Shown here: positions 1-5,239 of the stretch, in pieces | Layout of the letters: each line of letters opens with the position of its first letter | Position numbering within the stretch: the stretch's first letter is position 1 | Assembly (NCBI GenBank): GCA_028287205.1 | Contig: JAQBQC010000475.1 | Coordinates: forward strand, 1-5,239 | Direction of reading: 5' to 3' | DNA length: 5,239 nt | Source of the DNA: Gemmatimonadota bacterium | GTDB taxonomy: Bacteria > Gemmatimonadota > Gemmatimonadetes > Gemmatimonadales > Gemmatimonadaceae | Position numbers and translations under genes: made by a program | The notes under the pieces: generated by a model | Databases searched by the model: none | What the model was told of the DNA's origin: nothing | What the model saw: only the letters and a program-made list of their open reading frames with translations

Positions 1-1056
1 GTCGAGAAGCGCGTGGTGTTCGCCGACAAGGGAAGGGTGGCGCTTCCGTTCGATTATCTCGTCGTCGCGTCGGGTGCGCGCCACGCGTACTTCGGCCACG
101 ATGAGTGGGAGCCGCTGGCCCCGGGACTCAAGAGCCTCGAGGATGCGCTCAAGGTGCGCCACCGATTTCTCATCGCGTTCGAGGAGGCGGAGAAGGCACA
201 GCCGGAGGACCGGGAATCGTGGTTGCGCTTCGTGGTCGTTGGTGGCGGTCCCACCGGCGTGGAGCTCGCGGGAATACTTCCGGACATCGCGCACCACTCC
301 ATGCTCGACGACTTCCGCAACTTCGATCCGCGCACGACGAAGATCGTTCTCCTCGAAGGCGGACCGCGGCTGCTCACGGCCTTCGGGCCCGACCTCGCCG
401 AACGCGCGCTACGCGATTTGAGGGGGCTCGGGGTCGAAGTTTGTCTGAATGCGGTCGTCACGCGCATCGAGAGGGATGCCGTGTACGTCGGCGACGAGCG
501 TATTCCGACCCGAACGGTGCTGTGGGCGGCGGGCAATCAGGCGTCGCCACTCGCGCGCTCGCTCGACGTGCCACTCGACCGCGCGGGACGCGTGATCGTC
601 GAGCCGGATCTCTCGGTGCCGGGCGCGCCGCACATCTTCGTGACGGGAGATCTTGCTGCGGTGCCGTACAAGAATGGCGAGCTGGTGCCGGCGGTCGCGC
701 CGGCGGCGAACCAGATGGGCAAGCTCGCCGCGAAGAACATTCGCCGAATACTCGCGGAGCTTCCCACGCTGCCGTTCAAGTATCGCGACAAGGGAAACCT
801 CGCCACGATCGGCCGCTACCGCGCGATCGCCGAGATCGGGAAGGTGAAGCTGCGCGGGCAGATCGCGTGGTGGTTCTGGCTGCTCGTCCACCTGATGTAT
901 CTCGCGACCTTCCGCAATCGCGTGATCGTGCTCATCGAGTGGGCCTACTCGTATCTCACGTACCAGCGCGGATCGCGATTGCTCACGGAGCGCGAGGGCG
1001 ATGGGGTTTCGGCGGATCTGGCGAAGGAGGAGCGCGAGGTCGCGTCGGTGGGCTAG
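1..1056 (+). CDS. Type II NADH:quinone oxidoreductase (NDH-2), 5' end cut by window
   Basis: This is a membrane-associated flavoprotein that passes electrons from NADH to quinone without pumping protons. The frame is open to base 1, so the gene begins outside the window; a GTG at 13 is internal, not the start. 351 residues are visible. The missing N-terminus should hold the first FAD dinucleotide-binding motif, since family members are usually somewhat over 400 residues. The visible part starts near FDYLVVASGA. The NADH-binding motif GGGPTG lies at 241-258, and the following strand ends in a glutamate (codon 355-357), the residue type that favours NADH over NADPH. TVLWAAG and the FAD motif FVTGDLA (about 637-657) follow. 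A conserved APAANQMGKLAA segment (697-732) matches the flavin/quinone-site AxxxxQ region. The C-terminal hydrophobic stretch WWFWLLVHLMYLATF is the usual membrane anchor, followed by a charged tail. It converges on the glycosyltransferase operon, and the stops overlap. NDH-2 is the best call; another quinone-reducing pyridine nucleotide-disulfide family member is possible. Confidence 0.9.
   Translation, partial: VEKRVVFADKGRVALPFDYLVVASGARHAYFGHDEWEPLAPGLKSLEDALKVRHRFLIAFEEAEKAQPEDRESWLRFVVVGGGPTGVELAGILPDIAHHSMLDDFRNFDPRTTKIVLLEGGPRLLTAFGPDLAERALRDLRGLGVEVCLNAVVTRIERDAVYVGDERIPTRTVLWAAGNQASPLARSLDVPLDRAGRVIVEPDLSVPGAPHIFVTGDLAAVPYKNGELVPAVAPAANQMGKLAAKNIRRILAELPTLPFKYRDKGNLATIGRYRAIAEIGKVKLRGQIAWWFWLLVHLMYLATFRNRVIVLIEWAYSYLTYQRGSRLLTEREGDGVSADLAKEEREVASVG
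1053..1056. other. Overlapping stop codons of two convergent genes (CTAG)
   Basis: The four-base palindrome CTAG holds the TAG stop of the + strand NADH dehydrogenase (1054-1056) and the TAG stop of the - strand GT39 gene (1053-1055). The two coding regions overlap by three bases, so no intergenic region separates them. No stem with a T tract was seen on either side of the junction. Confidence 0.9.
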
Positions 1057-2726
1057 TACCGCGTCCCCGGCTCGCGAATCGCGCGATCCCGTATCGGCGT
1101 ACCCGTGGAGTCGAGCTGAACCAGCACGCGATGCTCGTCGTCGAACAGCCACGGTGTGCGCGCACGATCGAGCCTGATCAGGCGGATGTTGTCTGCGCCG
1201 CGATCGTAGACGGTCCACACTCGCGCGTTCGCCAGATCGGGCTCGTTGGTCACGAGGCTCATGTGCGGGCTGTGATTCGGCGCGTAGCGGATGAACACCA
1301 TGTTCCGCTCACCCGGCACGAGTTTTACCAGGTCGCGGAAATTGCGGTGATACGCCGACCCCTCGGCCTTGTTCAGCCGAATGTAGTTCACCATCCGCGT
1401 GCTGTAGGGGAAGAGCATGAGCGTGCCCAGGAGCATCGCGAACACGGCGCCTGATGATACGGCCGGCAGCTCGCGCAGCGGCCACGCGACCTTCCTGCTC
1501 GACAGCACGCTTGCCACGCGCCACCACGCCGCCGCCGTCAGGAAGGCGAGCACAGGCTGAATTTCCACGTAGTACACGGTCCACTGCGGAGCGTGGCCCA
1601 CGCACAGATACGCGAGCACCAGGAGCAGCGCAGTGCCGAGCGCGAACCAGATCGGCGCGCTCGTCGTGATCAGCGCGAGAGCAGCGAGTGGCAACAGCAT
1701 CGCGCGCGTCGCCCACATGTTCGCCGCGATCGCGATGATCCGCTCGCGCAGATTGTACGGCAGCGCTGCGAGCGTGTAGTCCTTGTGCAGGATCTTCACG
1801 TACTCGTTGAACAACGCCATGTCCGCGTTGAGCGGGCGCAGTGGCTGCTGCCCCGTGAGCCCGAAGCCCATCACGTCGTCCGGGAAGTAGTAGCGCGAGT
1901 ACAGTCCGTACGGCGCGTTGAGCGGATTCCCGGTCGTGCGCTGGCTCCAGAGCATCCAGATGCCGATGAAGATGAAGCCGATGCCGAATGGCAGGCGCAG
2001 CTCCTTCCACGCGTCCCGCTTCGCGATTCGTCGCAGCACGACCACCGCCACCGGCAGCGCGAAGATGACCATCGTCACCGGCCTGCTCAAAAATCCGAGC
2101 CCCATCGAGAACGCGAGCCACCCGAGCCACTTTGGCTGCTCGTTCTCCATCCAGCGCAGCAGCGCGTACCAGCCGAGCATCCAGAGCGCGCTCGTCGATG
2201 TCTCGGAGAGGTATCCGGGCTCGAAGTCCATGATACCCGGCGCCGTCATCCACAGAAACCACGCGAGCAGCGCCACCCACGGGTTCGCGAGCCTGCGCGC
2301 AACTTCGTATACCAGCGCGCCACACAAACCGAGCAGCAGCACCGGCATGAGACCGGGAAGACCGAGCCAGAGTCCCGGAATGAGAACGAACGCATGTCCC
2401 GGCGGATACTTCGGCGTGAGAATCGGCGTGACGAAAACATGGTACTGCTCGAAGAACTCCGGCAGCGGCAGCCCCGGTGCCGTCCAGCGTCCGCTCGCGT
2501 AGATCTTCGCCTGCAGCAGATACGCAGCTTCGTCGTGGACGACCGCGACCTGATCGAGCCCGCCCCATAGCCACGTCATGAACGCCGCGGTGATGACGCC
2601 GATCACCACGGGCGTCCAGCGCGCATCGAGCGCGCGCGTCGCGCCATCGACGGCGCGCGGCAGCGTGATGAAGCGCCCCAGCAACGCGGTGAGGAGAAGG
2701 ACGAGAAGAGCTGTTGTGTCGGTCAT
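1053..2726 (-). CDS. GT39/ArnT-like polytopic membrane glycosyltransferase
   Basis: This is a 557-residue integral membrane protein of the GT-C type (PMT/ArnT, family 39-like). The family transfers a sugar from a polyprenyl-phosphate donor to a lipid, protein or glycan outside the cytoplasmic membrane. After one or two N-terminal membrane segments (about 5-22 and 39-55) comes HDEAAYLLQAKIY, whose Asp65-Glu66 match the catalytic acidic pair in the first extracytoplasmic loop. KYPPGH (106-111) is another family hallmark. Many hydrophobic segments follow (about 113-160, 178-192, 203-232, 246-262, 340-378, 386-404, 421-441), then a hydrophilic C-terminal domain of about 110 residues. The ATG at 2726 (MTDTT) is chosen because the open frame further upstream runs inside the methyltransferase gene and has no membrane-like sequence. 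No good Shine-Dalgarno is seen, and a GC hairpin sits just upstream. It is the last gene of the - strand operon, 40 bases after the methyltransferase. The sugar and acceptor cannot be inferred. Confidence 0.85.
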   Translation of the reverse strand: MTDTTALLVLLLTALLGRFITLPRAVDGATRALDARWTPVVIGVITAAFMTWLWGGLDQVAVVHDEAAYLLQAKIYASGRWTAPGLPLPEFFEQYHVFVTPILTPKYPPGHAFVLIPGLWLGLPGLMPVLLLGLCGALVYEVARRLANPWVALLAWFLWMTAPGIMDFEPGYLSETSTSALWMLGWYALLRWMENEQPKWLGWLAFSMGLGFLSRPVTMVIFALPVAVVVLRRIAKRDAWKELRLPFGIGFIFIGIWMLWSQRTTGNPLNAPYGLYSRYYFPDDVMGFGLTGQQPLRPLNADMALFNEYVKILHKDYTLAALPYNLRERIIAIAANMWATRAMLLPLAALALITTSAPIWFALGTALLLVLAYLCVGHAPQWTVYYVEIQPVLAFLTAAAWWRVASVLSSRKVAWPLRELPAVSSGAVFAMLLGTLMLFPYSTRMVNYIRLNKAEGSAYHRNFRDLVKLVPGERNMVFIRYAPNHSPHMSLVTNEPDLANARVWTVYDRGADNIRLIRLDRARTPWLFDDEHRVLVQLDSTGTPIRDRAIREPGTRY

Positions 2727-2734
2727 CGAGCGCT

Positions 2735-2752
2735 CGCCGGCGATTGCCGGCG
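2735..2752 (-). promoter_or_regulatory. GC-rich hairpin just upstream of the GT39 start codon
   Basis: A perfect 7-base inverted repeat, CGCCGGC / GCCGGCG, flanks a 4-base loop (2742-2745). It lies in the 40-base gap between the methyltransferase stop and the GT39 ATG. On the transcript the stem ends 8 bases before the ATG, so it covers much of the region where ribosomes would bind. There is no U tract, so it is not a typical intrinsic terminator. It could lower GT39 translation relative to the coupled genes upstream, or protect the upstream mRNA from decay. In such GC-rich DNA a stem of this size may also arise by chance. Confidence 0.4.
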
Positions 2753-2766
2753 GGAAAGCAGGGAGG

Positions 2767-3477
2767 TCACCGCTTTCGTGCGAGCACGAGGTACTGCCCG
2801 CCCAGCGGGAGCGGTGCGAGCAACCGTTCGAGCGGGCGCAGCGCGCGCAGCAGATGCGGGAACACGAACAGGAAATCCGTGCGCACGATGTCGAATCCCA
2901 CATCGCGCAGCAGGCGCCGCGTCTCGAACGGCGTCATCACGATCGCGTCTCTGTCGAACGGGACGCGGCTCATGATGTAGCGCGTCCCCGGATTCCAGGG
3001 GTTGTTCTCCCACAGCGCGAACATCCCGCCCGGCACCAGCGCATTGTACACGTACTCAGCCGCCGTGTGTCGCTCGGCCACCGGAATGTGGTGGAAGACA
3101 CCGTTGCAGAACGCGAGATCGAACGTGGGCCCGATCGGATCCTCGATCATCGCGAAGGTGGTGCCGTCGCGCTTGTGCATCTTGCGCGCGGTCTCGAGCG
3201 ACGCAGCCGACACGTCGACACCGTGCACGAGCTTCGCGTCGAGTCCGTCGAACAGGAAGGGAACGCCGGAGCCGGTGCCGCAACCGAAGTCCATCACGGT
3301 GCGCACCGGCCACTTCGCCCTTGCGAGCCGCTTCGCTACCCACCATACGCGTTCCGACGCGTAGTACTCCTTCGGCTCCCCGGTGATGGAAAGTCCCATC
3401 GCCAGCGCCTCGTCGTAGTTGTCCGCGTAGGCGTCGAACTCGGCGTTCGCTGAAGGTTGCATGGCGGACGCGTTCAT
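2767..3477 (-). CDS. Class I SAM-dependent methyltransferase
   Basis: This 236-residue cytosolic protein has the Rossmann-like methyltransferase fold (Methyltransf_11/25 type). The SAM-binding motif I is VMDFGCGTG at residues 61-69. The acidic residue after the second strand is Asp88 in GVDVS. The fourth-strand region FDLAFCNGVFHHI is at 119-131, and the PGGMFALWENNPWNP segment (149-163) is typical of the strand-5 region. The C-terminus ends in a strand, GGQYLVLARKR. There is no signal peptide or membrane helix. The ATG at 3477 overlaps the GT2 stop as ATGA, which implies translational coupling; no Shine-Dalgarno is evident before it. A second ATG lies five codons in (3462), so the exact start could be there. 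Its place between GT2 and GT39 genes suggests it methylates a sugar, lipid carrier or lipid intermediate, but the acceptor is unknown. An open frame extends upstream to 4602 but is only a shadow of the GT2 gene. Confidence 0.88.
   Translation of the reverse strand: MNASAMQPSANAEFDAYADNYDEALAMGLSITGEPKEYYASERVWWVAKRLARAKWPVRTVMDFGCGTGSGVPFLFDGLDAKLVHGVDVSAASLETARKMHKRDGTTFAMIEDPIGPTFDLAFCNGVFHHIPVAERHTAAEYVYNALVPGGMFALWENNPWNPGTRYIMSRVPFDRDAIVMTPFETRRLLRDVGFDIVRTDFLFVFPHLLRALRPLERLLAPLPLGGQYLVLARKR
3474..3477 (-). other. ATGA stop/start overlap, GT2 to methyltransferase
   Basis: The + strand bases TCAT read ATGA on the coding strand. The GT2 gene ends with TGA (3476-3474) and the methyltransferase ATG is 3477-3475. 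This four-base overlap, with no visible ribosome-binding site for the second gene, indicates termination-reinitiation coupling and a shared transcript. Confidence 0.8.
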
Positions 3478-4682
3478 CGGCGGCGCATGCCCATCAGGCT
3501 GGCGAAGAAGCTCGACAGGATGGTCTGGAAGCCGAGCGCGGTGAGCATCACGCCCGGAATCACCCAGCGCATCGTGTGCTCGTAATTCAGCGCGCCGAAG
3601 TCCGCGCTCGACCACTGGTGCACGGCGCCGCCGAGCAGCCCGAGCCCCACGACCATGCCGAGCGCGCCCACGGACAGTCCGCTCTCGAGATTGACGAGCG
3701 CGAAGAAGCGATTGAGCCGCGGATCCTCGGGCAGCAGCCCTTCCATGATCGCGAACACCTTCGTCATGAGCGCGAACGCGATCGACTGGTAGCCGCAGAT
3801 GATCGCGAGGCTTGCGAACAGCAGCGTGTGGACGTCGAACGTCATCTTGCCGATGCTCAGTCGCGGCATCGCGAGCGCGTAGCCCGCCGTACCCGCGAGG
3901 ATCAGCGCGAGTCCGGGCATCAGGAACAGCCAGCGCGGCGAGAACAGCAGAAAGAATCGCAGATGGCGCCAGCCATCGCGAAACGTCTTGAGATGCGGTG
4001 GATGCGACGTGCGGCCATCGGGGCTCAGCGTGATCGGGATCTCGGCCGTCTTCGCCTGGAAGAGGCTCGCCTTGATCACCATCTCGCTCGCGAACTCCAT
4101 TCCGGTGCAGCGCTGATCGAGCGAGAGCCACATGTCGCGTCGAAACGCGCGCATGCCGCAGTGGATGTCGTGGATCGGCGTCCGAAACCACCAGCGCGCC
4201 AGGGCGCTGAACATGGGATTCCCCCACCAGCGATGCAGAAATGGCATCGCACCCGGCTTCACGGTGCCGCCGCCCGTCTCGAGGCGGCATCCCTGCACGA
4301 GATCGAAGCCCTCGCGCAGCTTGGCCAGGAAGCGCGGGATCTCGCCCCAATCGTAACTGTCGTCCGCGTCGCCCATCATCACGTACGTGCCGCGCGCCGC
4401 GTTGATGCCGCCCATCAGGGCCGCACCGTACCCGCGCTGATCGACCGCGATCACCCGCGCGCCGAGCTTGCGCGCGATCTCCTGCGAGCCATCCGTGCTG
4501 CCGTTGTCCGCGATCACGATCTCGGCACTGATGTCGTTCGCGCCGATCGCGCGCTGCGCTTTCTCGATGACGATGGCAATCGTGTCCGCCTCGTTGAGGC
4601 ACGGCATCACGACTGAGAGCTCGGGCGTCGCGGCCGTGAGCGGGGGACCGAAGCGAGTGAACGGCGCAGTGGTGGTCGTCAT
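3474..4682 (-). CDS. GT2 glycosyltransferase with C-terminal membrane helices (polyprenyl-P-sugar synthase-like)
   Basis: This is a 402-residue protein with an N-terminal GT-A catalytic domain (about residues 20-245) followed by four predicted membrane helices (about 249-272, 283-308, 336-357, 373-397). The family 2 signatures are all present: PELSVVMPCLNE (20-31), IADNGSTDGS (57-66), the metal/nucleotide-binding DADD (105-108), and IHDIHCGMRAFRRD (170-183), which corresponds to the acceptor-loop region of dolichyl-phosphate sugar synthases. The likely reaction is transfer of a hexose from a nucleotide sugar to a polyprenyl phosphate on the inner face of the membrane. Homologues are often labelled dolichol-P-glucose synthetase; the sugar here is not determined. 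The ATG at 4682 is chosen over an in-frame start at 4757 because it overlaps the desaturase stop as ATGA, has a purine-rich AAGGGAGG just upstream, and begins shortly before the conserved domain. The downstream methyltransferase overlaps by ATGA, and the GT39 enzyme in the operon is a plausible user of its product. Confidence 0.9.
   Translation of the reverse strand: MTTTTAPFTRFGPPLTAATPELSVVMPCLNEADTIAIVIEKAQRAIGANDISAEIVIADNGSTDGSQEIARKLGARVIAVDQRGYGAALMGGINAARGTYVMMGDADDSYDWGEIPRFLAKLREGFDLVQGCRLETGGGTVKPGAMPFLHRWWGNPMFSALARWWFRTPIHDIHCGMRAFRRDMWLSLDQRCTGMEFASEMVIKASLFQAKTAEIPITLSPDGRTSHPPHLKTFRDGWRHLRFFLLFSPRWLFLMPGLALILAGTAGYALAMPRLSIGKMTFDVHTLLFASLAIICGYQSIAFALMTKVFAIMEGLLPEDPRLNRFFALVNLESGLSVGALGMVVGLGLLGGAVHQWSSADFGALNYEHTMRWVIPGVMLTALGFQTILSSFFASLMGMRRR
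4679..4682 (-). other. ATGA stop/start overlap, desaturase to GT2
   Basis: The desaturase stop TGA (4681-4679) overlaps the GT2 ATG (4682-4680), the same arrangement as at the next junction downstream. It supports co-transcription and coupled translation of the two genes. Confidence 0.8.
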
Positions 4683-5239
4683 TGGCCTCCCTTGCACTCC
4701 TCGAGCGGCATCGCGCGCATGTAGCGCCACAGATAGCCGACGTAGCTGCGCCGCCATTCGAGTGCCGCGGACCCGGGATGCTCGCGCATCAGGCGATCGG
4801 CGGCGGGCAGGTTATAGTACGGAATGCTCACCCACAGATGATGCGACGCGTGGTAGTTCATGTTCATCGGCGCGACGAACAGCCGCTCGAGGCGGTTGCT
4901 GATGAACGTGACGAGACGGTGCTCGTCCGCCTTTGCGTCGGACTCCGGATGCGAGTGCTCGACGAAGGAGCGGAGGTTGTCGCCGAGGTACGTGAACACG
5001 AACACGGGAAGGAGCCAGAGCACCGGATAGGCCCACCATCCGATGGCCCACGACAGCCCGCCGATGAGTGATACCTGCCAGGCGAGCAGAATGGCCATGT
5101 CGCGCGCCGTGTACGTCTCGGGCGTCGACGCGAGCGCGGTGCCCGGCTCGCCCTGCACCTCGGCCGCATCCGGTGCGCCGTTCTTCTTCACGCCACTCTG
5201 CGGGAAGAAGACGTTCTTCACCGACGTGAACACGCTCGA
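4679..5239 (-). CDS. Fatty acid desaturase-family membrane protein, N-terminal part outside window
   Basis: The reading frame is open to the right edge, so the gene starts beyond 5239; the GTG at 5233 is probably internal. 186 C-terminal residues are visible, roughly half of a typical family member. Numbering from the edge, a hydrophilic stretch (about 13-46) precedes two hydrophobic segments (about 47-68 and 70-86), as in the second membrane-helix pair of desaturases. GDNLRSFVEHSHP (86-98) follows, then the third histidine box NYHASHH (128-134, pattern HxxHH), with LWVSIPYYNLP after it. The first two histidine boxes should lie in the missing part. The family uses a di-iron centre and O2 to desaturate, or sometimes hydroxylate or ketolate, acyl chains and related lipids in the membrane. 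As the first visible gene of the operon it overlaps the GT2 gene, which suggests a lipid substrate linked to glycolipid formation. Substrate and regiochemistry are unknown. Confidence 0.85.
   Translation of the reverse strand, partial: SSVFTSVKNVFFPQSGVKKNGAPDAAEVQGEPGTALASTPETYTARDMAILLAWQVSLIGGLSWAIGWWAYPVLWLLPVFVFTYLGDNLRSFVEHSHPESDAKADEHRLVTFISNRLERLFVAPMNMNYHASHHLWVSIPYYNLPAADRLMREHPGSAALEWRRSYVGYLWRYMRAMPLEECKGGQ
4686..4693 (-). promoter_or_regulatory. Shine-Dalgarno-like sequence for the GT2 gene
   Basis: The coding strand reads AAGGGAGG followed by CCA and the ATG at 4682, inside the last codons of the desaturase gene. The GGAGG core lies only three bases from the ATG, closer than usual. 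It is the clearest ribosome-binding site in the window and supports 4682 as the GT2 start. Confidence 0.55.

Noticed and set aside
1033..1044. CGCGAGGTCGCG near the end of the NADH dehydrogenase gene as a terminator for the - strand operon
   Set aside because: The usable stem is four bases with no T tract, and it lies within coding sequence.
1072..1086. Inverted repeat TCGCG/CGCGA just after the NADH dehydrogenase stop as a possible terminator
   Set aside because: The stem is only five bases, there is no T tract, and short CG palindromes are expected by chance at this GC content.
105..1454. A 449-codon + strand frame across the NADH dehydrogenase and past its end
   Set aside because: The translation is low-complexity, rich in Arg, Gly and Ala, and shows no motifs, while the NDH-2 frame has all family signatures.
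2727..2903. N-terminal extension of the GT39 protein to 2903
   Set aside because: These 59 codons overlap the methyltransferase gene, are rich in Cys, Ser and Arg, and do not resemble a membrane protein N-terminus.
3478..4602. N-terminal extension of the methyltransferase to 4602
   Set aside because: The extension lies wholly within the GT2 gene in another frame and has no domain. The ATG at 3477 overlaps the GT2 stop and directly precedes the conserved fold.
1593..4616. Long open frames on the + strand opposite the - strand operon (1593-2570, 2578-3453, 3576-4616)
   Set aside because: They are antisense to convincing genes and their proteins are rich in Arg, His, Glu and Gln with no recognisable domain. 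High GC removes stop codons from such mirror frames.

Overview
The window is a gene-dense, high-GC stretch of bacterial chromosome. GC is about two thirds on a hand-counted sample line, and codon third positions are strongly G/C. It holds five protein genes, two of them cut by the window edges. There is no sign of RNA genes, mobile elements, CRISPR arrays or long repeats. Gene content and base composition would fit a soil or aquatic high-GC phylum such as Gemmatimonadota, but nothing here fixes the taxon and this is a weak inference.

Layout. On the + strand, from the left edge to 1056, is the C-terminal four fifths or so of a type II NADH:quinone oxidoreductase. Everything from 1053 to the right edge is on the - strand and reads, in transcription order (right to left): the C-terminal half of a membrane fatty-acid desaturase-type di-iron protein (from beyond 5239 to 4679), a family 2 glycosyltransferase with four C-terminal membrane helices (4682-3474), a class I SAM-dependent methyltransferase (3477-2767), and a polytopic GT39/ArnT-like glycosyltransferase (2726-1053).

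The first three - strand genes are joined by ATGA stop/start overlaps, and the fourth follows after a 40-base gap containing a short GC hairpin. They therefore look like one operon. The GT2 resembles polyprenyl-phosphate-sugar synthases, and GT39-type enzymes use polyprenyl-phosphate sugars as donors. A reasonable model is that the GT2 charges a lipid carrier with a sugar, the GT39 protein transfers that sugar to an acceptor on the outer face of the membrane, and the methyltransferase and desaturase tailor the lipid or glycan. The model is inferred from family knowledge and gene order; no substrate can be read from the sequence.

The operon and the NADH dehydrogenase gene converge tail to tail, with their stop codons overlapping in the palindrome CTAG at 1053-1056. 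No intergenic space remains for an ordinary terminator between them. The window contains no clearly novel system. The most interesting items are the four-gene lipid/glycan operon, the hairpin before its last gene and the shared-stop convergent junction.
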